Positions 54,126 through 62,459 of a stretch of 64,000 nt of DNA are shown piece by piece. Below the pieces are notes generated by a model. That model did no database searches. It had not been told where the DNA came from and worked only from the letters and a program-made list of their open reading frames with translations. The stretch's first letter is position 1. Every line of letters starts with the position of its first letter. The position numbers and the translations under genes were made by a program. Origin of the DNA: BA4 sp044376575 (GTDB taxonomy: Bacteria > Bacteroidota > Bacteroidia > CAIKAF01); assembly GCA_044376575.1 (NCBI GenBank), contig JBILKR010000012.1, positions 11,601-75,600 of the forward strand. Direction: 5' to 3'.

Positions 54126-54824
54126 TTACAATTTATTTTTATTCGTTTCAAATATGTTCCAATACTTCTGTTCAGGTGTCGTTGCTTCAATCGTAAGTTT
54201 TTCTTTGCTTACGGGATGAATAAAACTTAATCTTCGCGCATGTAAACATATTGACTGATCTTCATTGGCTCTTTTATCACCGTATTTTACATCGCCTACA
54301 ATTGGTGTTCCGTTAGCTGCCAGCTGAACCCTAATTTGATGATGCCTTCCTGTTAACGGAGCAATTTCCAATAAACTATAATTCTCTCCCTTTTTTAACA
54401 CTTTATAACTGAGTTCACAACGTAATCCATCTCTTGCTGATGAGTTTGTTACAAATGATTTGTTTTGTTTTTCATTTTTTTTGAGATAATGAATCAATGT
54501 TTTTTCATTCTCTTCCGGACACCCTCTCACTACCGCCCAGTATATTTTTGTTGTTTCTCTTTCTCTGAATAATTCATTCATTCTACTCAATGCCTTACTT
54601 GTTTTAGCAAATACTACAACGCCACTTACCGGGCGATCTAATCGATGAATTACACCACAGAATACATTCCCGGGTTTCTGGTATTTATTCTTTAAAAAAT
54701 CTTTCAATAATTCACTTAATGGAATATCTCCTGTTTTATCGCCCTGCACAATTTGCCCGGCTTTCTTGTTTATAGCAATCAGATGATTGTCTTCAAAAAT
54801 GATATCTTCTTCCGAAATATTCAT
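54126..54824 (-). CDS. RluA-family pseudouridine synthase
   Basis: A 232-aa pseudouridine synthase lacking an S4 domain. The catalytic Asp63 lies in GVIHRLDRPVSGVVVFAKT, and RTGRHHQIRVQ-like PLTGRHHQIRVQLA and GDVKYGD follow as in RluA. It modifies uridines in rRNA and/or tRNA; the exact site cannot be fixed. A minus-strand TATATTTG element (54829-54836) ends 4 bp before the ATG, so the mRNA may be leaderless. Confidence 0.93.
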   Translation of the reverse strand: MNISEEDIIFEDNHLIAINKKAGQIVQGDKTGDIPLSELLKDFLKNKYQKPGNVFCGVIHRLDRPVSGVVVFAKTSKALSRMNELFRERETTKIYWAVVRGCPEENEKTLIHYLKKNEKQNKSFVTNSSARDGLRCELSYKVLKKGENYSLLEIAPLTGRHHQIRVQLAANGTPIVGDVKYGDKRANEDQSICLHARRLSFIHPVSKEKLTIEATTPEQKYWNIFETNKNKL

Positions 54825-54828
54825 GTAT

Positions 54829-54836
54829 CAAATATA
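54829..54836 (-). promoter_or_regulatory. -7 element of the RluA-family gene
   Basis: Minus-strand TATATTTG (TAnnTTTG), four bases before the start codon at 54824. No clear -33 element. Confidence 0.4.
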
Positions 54837-54875
54837 CGATACCCTTCTGATAGTTTCTATTACCATTGTTTTGAT

Positions 54876-54883
54876 TATTTTTG
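54876..54883 (+). promoter_or_regulatory. -7 element of the L,D-transpeptidase gene
   Basis: TATTTTTG matches TAnnTTTG and ends 5 bp before the ATG at 54889, so the transcript would start at or next to the start codon. A TTTC lies 18 bp upstream. Confidence 0.4.
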
Positions 54884-54888
54884 AATAG

Positions 54889-55845
54889 ATGAGAAGTATA
54901 ATCTTCGTTTGGGTCTCTTGTTTGCTTTTTTCCTGTAATGGTACAAAAAATGATACAGAGAAACCACGCACTTTCTTTTCCGTGAATGTTAAAGACTCCG
55001 TTGACAATCCATTAACACAAAAGCCTTCTGACTCTTCATTAGGATATGTTTACATTAATTCTGATGTTGCTATTAAAAACTATTTTGATTTTATTGAACA
55101 ACAGGTAAATCAATCAGATACTTCAATATTAGGATATGATTTAAATGAATACATTTTAATTCATGCCAATTCGCGAATCATTGATTCACTTGAAGAAACA
55201 GATTATTACAGGATGATGGAACGGGGCATTTTTATTTATGATCAGAAAGAACAAATTATTTTACACAGGGGAGATTCTTTAGTTATACCCAATAAAAAAT
55301 GGGCTCATCAAATTCAGCAAAAATTAAATTCAATGAAAATTGTTGTGAATATACCTGAATTCAAAATGTGGGTATTGCAAGAAGAAGATACATTGCGTGA
55401 AATATTGGCAAGGGTTGGTCGTGATACTAGAAAATATCTGCCGGTTGTTCATCGAACAGTATCATTGAAAACTCCAATAGGAGAAGGCGAAATTATAAGG
55501 GTAGCTCGTAATCCTGATTATACAAACCCTGCAACCGGAAAAAAGTATAAAGGAACACATCGTGATGACGGAAAATTTACCATGATGCCTATCATTCCCT
55601 GGTTAGAACCAACTACAGACGGGCGAAGACAAGGGGCTATGATACATCCAACGACGAATCCTCAAACCCTTGGTAAATCTTATTCTCATGGATGTATTGG
55701 TGTCTCAGAACATGATGCGTGGTTTGTGTATTATCATGCACCTATTGGCACACCGGTTCATTTCAAATATGATTTACAAAAGATAAATGCAAATGGTGAT
55801 ACAATATTTTTTAATGATATTTATCACATAAATAAGGTGAGATGA
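54889..55845 (+). CDS. L,D-transpeptidase (YkuD domain) lipoprotein
   Basis: A 318-aa lipoprotein (lipobox LFSC, Cys16) with a C-terminal YkuD catalytic domain. The active-site motif is SHGCIG (nucleophile Cys269), with a conserved His upstream in MIHPTTNPQTLGKSY. The canonical motif has Arg or Asn after Cys-Ile/Val; this has Gly. Such enzymes form 3-3 cross-links or attach proteins to peptidoglycan, using the meso-DAP predicted by MurE. A folded domain of about 130 residues precedes the YkuD domain. Last 4 bp overlap the methyltransferase gene. Confidence 0.9.
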   Translation: MRSIIFVWVSCLLFSCNGTKNDTEKPRTFFSVNVKDSVDNPLTQKPSDSSLGYVYINSDVAIKNYFDFIEQQVNQSDTSILGYDLNEYILIHANSRIIDSLEETDYYRMMERGIFIYDQKEQIILHRGDSLVIPNKKWAHQIQQKLNSMKIVVNIPEFKMWVLQEEDTLREILARVGRDTRKYLPVVHRTVSLKTPIGEGEIIRVARNPDYTNPATGKKYKGTHRDDGKFTMMPIIPWLEPTTDGRRQGAMIHPTTNPQTLGKSYSHGCIGVSEHDAWFVYYHAPIGTPVHFKYDLQKINANGDTIFFNDIYHINKVR

Positions 55846-56621
55846 GACGGATTCTTTTTTCAATAGTTCATTATATTAAATATAGATTTAAGGCAAGATC
55901 TATTCAGTATATTCATTCTCCATTTTTATTTAGTTTGATGAATGAAGTTTTTTATGATTCAAAACAACAGCATTTTAATTTCATAGAGATTCAGCGAAAA
56001 AAATGGATTACATCAAATGAAAAAATTCAACGAAAAGATTTCGGAGCCGGAAGCAGAACAGGAACATCCATCACTATTAGTAGTGTCGCATCAAGTAGTT
56101 TACAGCCACCAAAGTATGCCCGTTTTTTATATCGGCTTGCTGTATTTTTAAAATCTCATCAAGCTCTGGAATTGGGAACTTCATTGGGAACTACAACAGC
56201 ATATCTTGCCCTAAGTTCTTCTTTAAAAAAAATTACGACCATTGAAGGTGATGATGTATTATTCGAAAAAAGTAATTCTATTTTTTTATCTGCTTCATTA
56301 AATAATGTCGAATCTTTACACGGAAGGTTTGAAGATCTATTGCCTGTTATTTGTACTAAAGAAGCATATTGGGATTTTATTTATATAGATGGTAATCATC
56401 GCAAGGAACCCACATTGAATTATTTTAACTTACTTATTAATCATACTCATGAGAATACGGTAATGATATTAGATGACATCCACTGGTCTGAAGAAATGTG
56501 GTCTGCATGGTCAACGATTATTGCAGATGATAGAATAACCTTGTCATTTGACATTTTTAAAATGGGTGTTGTATTTTTTAAGCCGGAGCTCAGCAAACAG
56601 CATTTTATATTGAAGTATTAA
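55842..56621 (+). CDS. Class I SAM-dependent methyltransferase
   Basis: A 259-aa methyltransferase with the SAM-binding motif I ALELGTSLGTTTAYLA (near residue 107), motif II TIEGDD, and DFIYIDGNHRKEPTL, a pattern of the catechol-O-methyltransferase-like group. Acceptor unknown. It overlaps the L,D-transpeptidase by 4 bp, so the two are coupled; whether the substrate is envelope-related is open. Confidence 0.88.
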   Translation: MRRILFSIVHYIKYRFKARSIQYIHSPFLFSLMNEVFYDSKQQHFNFIEIQRKKWITSNEKIQRKDFGAGSRTGTSITISSVASSSLQPPKYARFLYRLAVFLKSHQALELGTSLGTTTAYLALSSSLKKITTIEGDDVLFEKSNSIFLSASLNNVESLHGRFEDLLPVICTKEAYWDFIYIDGNHRKEPTLNYFNLLINHTHENTVMILDDIHWSEEMWSAWSTIIADDRITLSFDIFKMGVVFFKPELSKQHFILKY

Positions 56622-56707
56622 TTTTGAATCATTCTTCCTTAACAAAACTTAATTTACTATTTTCATACATCGGATATCGTTATCATTGTATTGAATAATT
56701 AAATAAA

Positions 56708-57427
56708 ATGAAAGAGGTCATCAGAACAGTTGATATTACACGTGATTTTGTTCTTGGTAAGGAAGTCATCAATGTGCTCAAGGGTATTTCCATCACTGTT
56801 TATAAAAACGAGTATGTTGCATTCATGGGCCCTTCTGGTTCTGGAAAATCAACCTTCATGAACATCATTGGTTGTCTTGATACACCTACAGGTGGTCAGT
56901 ATTTTTTAAATGGAACAGATGTAAGTAAAATGAGTGATAATGAGTTGGCAGGTGTGAGAAATAAAGAAATCGGATTCATTTTTCAGACATTTAACTTACT
57001 CCCTCGCTACACCGCGCTGGAAAATGTAGCCTTGCCATTGGTGTATGCAGGATATGGAAAAGCGGAGAGAATAGAAAGAGCAAAAGAAGTACTTGAACAG
57101 GTGGGCTTGGGAGACAGGATGAAACATAAACCCAATGAACTCTCCGGAGGTCAGCGACAGCGTGTAGCGGTAGCAAGAGCGCTCGTGAATAATCCAACGA
57201 TCTTACTTGCAGATGAACCTACAGGTAACCTGGATACTAAAACCAGTTATGAAATCATGGCTTTGTTTGATGAGTTGCATCAGCGTGGAAATACCATCAT
57301 TGTTGTAACACACGAAGAAGATATCGCCAAGCATACAAGCAGAATCGTTCGGTTGAGAGATGGAATTATAGAATCTGACATAAAGAATACTCCGGAGAAA
57401 ACATTTCAGCAAATTTTAAAATCATAG
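56708..57427 (+). CDS. ABC transporter ATP-binding protein (LolD/MacB type)
   Basis: A 239-aa ATPase with Walker A GPSGSGKST (41-49), Q-loop IFQTFNLLPRYTALENV, signature LSGGQRQR (145-152), Walker B LLADEPTGNLD and switch His in VVTHEE. It belongs to the LolD/MacB/FtsE group which powers FtsX-fold membrane complexes. No permease is adjacent, so the partner is encoded elsewhere. It is not the gliding-motility GldA. Confidence 0.95.
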   Translation: MKEVIRTVDITRDFVLGKEVINVLKGISITVYKNEYVAFMGPSGSGKSTFMNIIGCLDTPTGGQYFLNGTDVSKMSDNELAGVRNKEIGFIFQTFNLLPRYTALENVALPLVYAGYGKAERIERAKEVLEQVGLGDRMKHKPNELSGGQRQRVAVARALVNNPTILLADEPTGNLDTKTSYEIMALFDELHQRGNTIIVVTHEEDIAKHTSRIVRLRDGIIESDIKNTPEKTFQQILKS

Positions 57428-57445
57428 ACACTAATATTTTATTCT

Positions 57446-58006
57446 ATGAAAATTTATACCAAAACAGGCGATCAGGGTTCTACCGGATTATTTGGTGGGG
57501 CACGTGTTCCGAAGTATCATCCACGAATTGAAGCTTATGGTACAGTTGATGAACTGAACTCGTGGCTTGGTTATATTCGTGATCAGGGTATTCAGGAACT
57601 CCATAAAGAAGAGTTATTAAAAATTCAGCATTGGCTTTTCGCAATAGGTTCAATGCTTGCCGCTGATCCTGATAAAAAAAATATATGGGTGCCGGAGATT
57701 CAGGAAGATGATATTGTTTTCCTTGAAAACAGTATGGATCAAATGGAAAATGAATTACCTCCCTTAAAAAATTTCATTTTGCCCGGTGGTCACCCGGTTG
57801 TCAGCAGCATTCATATTGCCCGTTGTGTATGCAGAAGAACTGAGCGACTGGCGGTTGCATTAGCCGAAAACGAAGAGGTATCAGAAAATATTATTATTTT
57901 CCTGAACCGACTAAGTGATTATTTATTCATGTTGGCAAGGAGTTCAGCCCAGGCATTACATGCAGAAGAAATCCCGTGGATACCGAAAAGTAACAATACA
58001 CAATAA
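57446..58006 (+). CDS. Cob(I)yrinic acid a,c-diamide adenosyltransferase (PduO type)
   Basis: This enzyme adenosylates cobalamin to the coenzyme B12 form. The 186-aa protein has the PduO-type pattern KIYTKTGDQGSTGLFGG at the N-terminus (ATP-binding), YGTVDELNSWLG, and RCVCRRTERLAVAL with ATP-binding Arg residues. No other B12 genes are present. It follows the ABC ATPase by 18 bp, likely in one transcript. Confidence 0.95.
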   Translation: MKIYTKTGDQGSTGLFGGARVPKYHPRIEAYGTVDELNSWLGYIRDQGIQELHKEELLKIQHWLFAIGSMLAADPDKKNIWVPEIQEDDIVFLENSMDQMENELPPLKNFILPGGHPVVSSIHIARCVCRRTERLAVALAENEEVSENIIIFLNRLSDYLFMLARSSAQALHAEEIPWIPKSNNTQ

Positions 58007-58067
58007 ATTACTACAGCCTGTTGTTAAAAGAGGAATAAAATACATTTTCATTTCTCAAACTTTATTT

Positions 58068-58075
58068 TATTTTTG
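58068..58075 (+). promoter_or_regulatory. -7 element of the DUF2795 gene
   Basis: TATTTTTG matches TAnnTTTG, about 53 bp before the ATG at 58129. No clear -33 TTTG. Confidence 0.4.
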
Positions 58076-58128
58076 CACACTTGAAATACATGTTTAATTA
58101 ATCAATTAATAATCAAAAACGAATTAAT

Positions 58129-58350
58129 ATGTACTGGACACTGGAATTAGCTTCATATCTCGAAGATGCTCCCTGGCCTGCAACGAAAGATGAACTGATA
58201 GATTTCGCAATGCGAAGCGGTGCACCCATGGAAGTAATTGAAAACTTACAGGAACTGGAAGAGGACAGCGACCCTTTTGAATCTATTGAGGACATCTGGC
58301 CTGACTATCCAACCAAAGATGATTTCTTTTTTAATGAAGATGAGTATTAA
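58129..58350 (+). CDS. DUF2795 domain protein
   Basis: A 73-aa acidic cytoplasmic protein with the DUF2795 pattern: LASYLEDAPWPATKDELIDFA, a helix with MEVIENLQEL and a strongly acidic tail (DFFFNEDEY). Highly conserved in Bacteroidetes; function unknown. It has its own -7 element and a shared terminator. Confidence 0.9.
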   Translation: MYWTLELASYLEDAPWPATKDELIDFAMRSGAPMEVIENLQELEEDSDPFESIEDIWPDYPTKDDFFFNEDEY

Positions 58351-58379
58351 AAAAAAGCCCCTTTTAAAGGGGCTTTTTT
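58351..58379. terminator. Bidirectional terminator between DUF2795 and DUF58 genes
   Basis: A 12-bp stem (58351-58362 with 58368-58379) with GCCCC core, A run before and T run after, so it works in both directions. The right arm includes bases of the DUF58 gene's stop codon. Confidence 0.9.
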
Positions 58380-59325
58380 AATGCTGTTTATTTCGTTTAA
58401 TGAGATAGTTCCATAGAACCTGTTCAAAGCCCTTCTCAATATCTGCAGCAACAAAATCGATCCCAAGTTGCGTGCATTTCATCTTTAATTTTTTCTCATA
58501 TTCGCTAACTGCTGATCTGTATTTTTCCCTAATCTCCGATGGGAATAATTTAATCTCCTGTTGTGTTTCTAAGTCAATAAAACGATATGGGCGATTGTCA
58601 AAATCAAATTCAAGCTCTAATTTTTCATCGGTTACATGAAACAATAAAATTTCATGCTTATTATGTTTGATGTGTTGAAGGGCTGAAAATATATCATCTA
58701 TAGTTTTATCATTATCACCTTCTGTATTCTGAAACATATCACTAAATATGATAACTAGCGAACGCTTGTGAATCATTTCAGCGATTTGATGAAGCATTGG
58801 AGCCGTTGCTGTTTTTTTTGTTTCAGTCATCTTCGGCTCATCCATAAGTTTGTTCAACTCATGATAAATATATTTCTGATGACTTACGCTTGACCTGTCT
58901 GGTGTATGCCAGTCAATACCGCTTGAAAATGCAGTTGCCCCGAATGCATCACGTTGCTTTCTCATCATCTCAATGATTGCTGCACTGGCCATCACTGAAA
59001 ATGAAATCTTGTTGGGGATATTTCGAATGGAATCCTTTTTTAAAGGGAAATGCATTGAAGAGGAAATGTCAAGAATTATATGACAACGAAGATTAGTTTC
59101 TTCTTCGTAGCGTTTAACGAATAACTTTTCTGTCCGTGCATATAATTTCCAGTCGATATGTCTTGTTGATTCGCCGGTATTGTACTGGCGATGTTCTGCG
59201 AATTCAACAGAAAAACCATGAAACGGGCTGCGATGCAAGCCGGTAATAAAACCTTCTACAACCTGACGGGCAAGGAGCTCAAGATGAGAAAATCTACTGA
59301 AATCCTGAAGGTCTAATGGTCTCAT
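58378..59325 (-). CDS. DUF58 domain protein (vWA-like)
   Basis: A 315-aa protein of the DUF58 family with the diagnostic block EHRQYNTGESTRHIDWKLYA (46-65) and, after it, a von Willebrand A-like core (DISSSMHF, about 96-103, giving a MIDAS-like DxSxS). Usually such proteins occur next to MoxR ATPases in aerotolerance-type operons; here there is none. No membrane segments. Function unclear; role in MoxR-dependent complex assembly is an inference from the family. Confidence 0.92.
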   Translation of the reverse strand: MRPLDLQDFSRFSHLELLARQVVEGFITGLHRSPFHGFSVEFAEHRQYNTGESTRHIDWKLYARTEKLFVKRYEEETNLRCHIILDISSSMHFPLKKDSIRNIPNKISFSVMASAAIIEMMRKQRDAFGATAFSSGIDWHTPDRSSVSHQKYIYHELNKLMDEPKMTETKKTATAPMLHQIAEMIHKRSLVIIFSDMFQNTEGDNDKTIDDIFSALQHIKHNKHEILLFHVTDEKLELEFDFDNRPYRFIDLETQQEIKLFPSEIREKYRSAVSEYEKKLKMKCTQLGIDFVAADIEKGFEQVLWNYLIKRNKQH

Positions 59326-59349
59326 TTTTAAATAACGTTATTTGGCGAA

Positions 59350-60291
59350 CTAAGGTATAATTCTGATTAATGCATTTTCAGTTTTTGAAAAAATATCTTT
59401 AGTCTCAACTCCAATAAATTTCTCACCTGTTATAATTTCAAATAATTGAATATAGCGCTGACTAATTGTTTCGACCCATTCATCTGACATCTCCGGAATT
59501 ACTTGTCCTTCTTTTCCCTGAAAATGATTTTCAATCAGCCATTGCCTTACAAATTCTTTTGACAATTGTTTTTGAGGCATTCCTTTCTTTTGAAATTCCT
59601 CATAAGTATCTAGATAAAAGTATCTGGAAGAGTCGGGTGTATGCACCTCGTCTATGAGTATTGTTTTGTGGTTGTATCTTCCAAATTCATATTTGGTATC
59701 AACTAAAATTAATCCCTGTTTTGCCGCAAAGTCTCTTCCATATTGATAAAGCGCACGGGTGTAATTTTCCAGTTCAATATAAATGTCTTCACTCACAATT
59801 CCCTGTGCAAGAATTTCTTCTCTTGAAATATCCATGTCATGTCCTTGATCTGCTTTTGTTGAAGGAGTTATTATGGGTTCAGGAAATGGATCGTTTTCTC
59901 TTAATCCTTCAGGCATAGTTACACCGCACAGTGTTCTTTTACCACTTTGATATTCTCTCCAGGCATGCCCTGTCAGGTATCCGCGAATCACCATTTCTAT
60001 TTTGATGGGTTCTGCTTTATATCCTATACTAACATTCGGATGCGGTGATTCAATAAACCAGTTGGGCACAATATGTCGCGTATTTTCTAAAAAGGTTGTG
60101 GCAATTCTGTTTAACACCTGTCCTTTAAATGGAATTTGTTTTGGCAATACTACATCAAATGCAGAAATTCGATCGCTGGCAATCATTACCAGGTTATTGC
60201 TTCCAATGGTATAAACATCCCTCACTTTCCCATGATATACATGCTTTTGATGATGAAAATGGAAATCAGTTTGTTGAATAGTATTTATCAT
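59350..60291 (-). CDS. purC: Phosphoribosylaminoimidazole-succinocarboxamide synthase
   Basis: PurC forms SAICAR in purine synthesis from CAIR, Asp and ATP. The 313-aa protein carries GKVRDVYTIG (20-29), MIASDRISAFDVVLP, EMVIRGYLTGHAW, TPSTKADQGHD and VDTKYEFGR. It is longer than the ~240-aa enterobacterial enzyme, like other Bacteroidetes. It overlaps phoH by 4 bp, so the two are coupled. Confidence 0.97.
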   Translation of the reverse strand: MINTIQQTDFHFHHQKHVYHGKVRDVYTIGSNNLVMIASDRISAFDVVLPKQIPFKGQVLNRIATTFLENTRHIVPNWFIESPHPNVSIGYKAEPIKIEMVIRGYLTGHAWREYQSGKRTLCGVTMPEGLRENDPFPEPIITPSTKADQGHDMDISREEILAQGIVSEDIYIELENYTRALYQYGRDFAAKQGLILVDTKYEFGRYNHKTILIDEVHTPDSSRYFYLDTYEEFQKKGMPQKQLSKEFVRQWLIENHFQGKEGQVIPEMSDEWVETISQRYIQLFEIITGEKFIGVETKDIFSKTENALIRIIP

Positions 60292-61241
60292 TTTAGTATT
60301 TCAAATTTAGTATAAGCATTCAGGATTTTCTTTACTAGTTCATGTCGTACCACATCTTTTTCTTGAAAGTGAATAAAACTGATTCCTTTTACTTTTTCAA
60401 GTAATTTCATAGCTTCAGGTAATCCTGATCGTTGGTTTCTCGGTAAATCAATTTGAGTAATATCGCCTGTGACGACAAATTTTGCCGACTTACCCATCCG
60501 AGTTAAAAACATTTTCATTTGATTGGTAGTTGAATTCTGCGCTTCGTCCAAAATTACAAAAGCATTATCTAATGTTCGTCCACGCATATAGGCCAGTGGG
60601 GCTACCTGAATAATTCCAGTTTCATTGTATTGTTTGAGTTTTTCAGCAGGAATCATGTCGCGCAGTGCATCATATAATGGCTGAAGATATGGAGCGAGTT
60701 TTTCATTTAGATCACCCGGTAAAAAGCCAAGATTTTCACCGGCTTCAACGGCAGGGCGGGTAAGAATAATTCGTCTTACTTTTTTTGCCTTCAACGCTTT
60801 TACAGCCATCGCTACTGCAATATAGGTTTTCCCTGTTCCTGCCGGTCCTACAGCAAATACAAGATCTGTTGATTCAATAGCTTCAACAAGTTTTAGCTGT
60901 GTTTGGGTCCTGGGTTTAATTGGTGCTCCATCATTTCCATATAGAATAAGCAAATCTTCAGGATTGCTTTCCAAGGTAATTTCCCCTGATTCATTGCTGC
61001 ATATATCATCTATTGCATCAGCATTAATTTTCCCAAACTTTTCGAAATAGTTGAGAAGTGATAAAAATTTATCCTGAAAAATTTCAATTTCTTTTTCAGT
61101 CCCCATTACTTTAATTTCATTTCCCCTAGCAACAATTTGAAGCTTTGGAAAATTCTTTTTGATCTGCTTGAGATTCTCATTATGAACCCCAAAAAATCTG
61201 ACAGGATCAAGTGAGTCAACAATAATAATTTTTTCGCTCAA
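60288..61241 (-). CDS. PhoH-family ATPase
   Basis: A 317-aa P-loop ATPase of the PhoH/YbeZ family with Walker A VGPAGTGKT (131-139), Walker B VILDEAQN (about 230-237), and GDITQIDLPRNQRSGL sensor region. The N-terminal ~90 residues are a KH-like RNA-binding fold. Family members act with YbeY in rRNA maturation or as RNA helicases. Divergent from the SAM hydroxide adenosyltransferase gene; symmetric -7 elements lie between. Confidence 0.94.
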   Translation of the reverse strand: MSEKIIIVDSLDPVRFFGVHNENLKQIKKNFPKLQIVARGNEIKVMGTEKEIEIFQDKFLSLLNYFEKFGKINADAIDDICSNESGEITLESNPEDLLILYGNDGAPIKPRTQTQLKLVEAIESTDLVFAVGPAGTGKTYIAVAMAVKALKAKKVRRIILTRPAVEAGENLGFLPGDLNEKLAPYLQPLYDALRDMIPAEKLKQYNETGIIQVAPLAYMRGRTLDNAFVILDEAQNSTTNQMKMFLTRMGKSAKFVVTGDITQIDLPRNQRSGLPEAMKLLEKVKGISFIHFQEKDVVRHELVKKILNAYTKFEILK

Positions 61242-61260
61242 AACTTATTCAATATTGATT

Positions 61261-61318
61261 GCTCAAAAATAGGTTAATCCTTTCAATTCTTAAGGAGAAA
61301 TTTATTATAATTTTGAGC
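61261..61318. promoter_or_regulatory. Divergent promoters with inverted -7 elements (phoH / SAM hydroxide adenosyltransferase)
   Basis: GCTCAAAA (61261-61268) and its exact complement TTTTGAGC (61311-61318) form an 8-bp inverted repeat. Each half is part of a -7 element: minus-strand TATTTTTG at 61264-61271 towards phoH and plus-strand TAATTTTG at 61308-61315 towards the downstream gene. Clear -33 boxes are not seen. A regulator binding both halves could control both operons; this is inference. Confidence 0.55.
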
Positions 61319-61327
61319 ATAGAAATT

Positions 61328-62113
61328 ATGCCGGTCATTACAATTATATCAGATATGGGGAACGCGGACTATTACACCGGCGTTTTTAAAGGTGCGATTT
61401 ATCGAGCAGTTCCTGATGCTGAAATAATTGATATTACGCATCACATCAAAATGGAAACAGGGATTACACCCGGAGGTTACATGCTTAGAAATACCTTTAA
61501 TCTTTTTCCGAAAGGAACAATACATGTAGTTGCCCTGAATACAGTAATAGAACAACATAGTAGGCATGTGGTTTTTGAATATCAGGGATATTATTTTATT
61601 GGAACGGATAATGGTGTTTTTTCTCTGGCTTTTGATAGTGAGCCTGTAAATATATACGATATCAGTCATTTGCCGGGTGCGAATACTACATTTCCTGCTT
61701 TGTCTCTATTTGTTCCTGTGATTGCTGGATTGGCAGAAGGGAGAAAACCGCAGGAAATAGGAACACCGATTAGCGGACTTGTAAGAAAGATAATGCTTCG
61801 TCCAACCATAGATAAAGATTCTATCGCCGGAATGATTATTTATATTGATCACTACGGAAACGGAATAACAAATATTGATAAAGAAATTTTTGATCGAGTG
61901 GGGCGGGGGCGTGAATATACTGTACACGTTAAAAGTATGAGTAAAGGGTTGAATAAAATCAGTAAATCATATACTGAAGCACACATGGGCGATCTGGTTG
62001 CTGTTTTCAATTCAACCGGTAATCTTGAGGTCGCTATCAATAGCGGGAACTTTCAAAAATTGATGCGAATTGATGTAGGCCATACGATACGTATTGAATT
62101 TAAAAATACTTAA
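61328..62113 (+). CDS. SAM hydroxide adenosyltransferase (DUF62)
   Basis: A 261-aa enzyme of the SAM-dependent halogenase/hydroxide adenosyltransferase family; non-halogenating members hydrolyse SAM to adenosine and methionine. Family blocks: ISDMGNADYYTGVFKG at the N-terminus, IDITHHI, GTDNGVFSL, and IDHYGNGITNI in the C-terminal domain. The ATG at 61328 gives the family's usual N-terminus; an in-frame TTG at 61259 is rejected as it lies in the divergent promoter region. It is adjacent to ABM, gldF and gldG as in many Bacteroidetes. Confidence 0.9.
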   Translation: MPVITIISDMGNADYYTGVFKGAIYRAVPDAEIIDITHHIKMETGITPGGYMLRNTFNLFPKGTIHVVALNTVIEQHSRHVVFEYQGYYFIGTDNGVFSLAFDSEPVNIYDISHLPGANTTFPALSLFVPVIAGLAEGRKPQEIGTPISGLVRKIMLRPTIDKDSIAGMIIYIDHYGNGITNIDKEIFDRVGRGREYTVHVKSMSKGLNKISKSYTEAHMGDLVAVFNSTGNLEVAINSGNFQKLMRIDVGHTIRIEFKNT

Positions 62114-62440
62114 ATGATGATTACAAGAATTGTCAGAATGTCATTTGATCCTCAACATGTAAATACGTTTCTTAAAATGTTTGAGAAAAAAAAACCATTC
62201 ATAGAAAATTTTAACGGATGCTCATCGCTTCAATTAATGCAAGACGACAAGGAAGCAAATGTACTATACACCATCAGCACATGGGAGTCTCCTGAGCAAC
62301 TTGAAACATATCGTAATTCAGAGTTGTTCGCCACAACATGGCAGTTTACAAAGACACTTTTTAATGATAAGCCCTTAGCATATAGTCTTACAGATAAGTT
62401 TTCTTCATCATCATTCAATAAAAATTTCAATTACATTTGA
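62114..62440 (+). CDS. Antibiotic biosynthesis monooxygenase (ABM) domain protein
   Basis: A 108-aa ferredoxin-like alpha+beta protein of the ABM superfamily: MMITRIVRMSFDPQHVNTF, GCSSLQLMQDD and WESPEQLETYRNSELF. Such small dimers include quinol monooxygenases and haem-degrading enzymes; no haem-binding or catalytic residue was recognised, so function is unknown. It follows the previous stop with no spacer. Confidence 0.88.
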   Translation: MMITRIVRMSFDPQHVNTFLKMFEKKKPFIENFNGCSSLQLMQDDKEANVLYTISTWESPEQLETYRNSELFATTWQFTKTLFNDKPLAYSLTDKFSSSSFNKNFNYI

Positions 62441-62459
62441 AAGATTAAAAAATATCAAA

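Noticed and set aside
56708..57427. ABC ATPase considered as gldA, partner of gldFG
   Set aside because: Its sequence is of the LolD/MacB/FtsE type, and it is 5 kb away in a different transcript.
61259..61327. TTG start of the SAM hydroxide adenosyltransferase
   Set aside because: The extension runs through the divergent promoter region and does not match the family; ATG at 61328 does.
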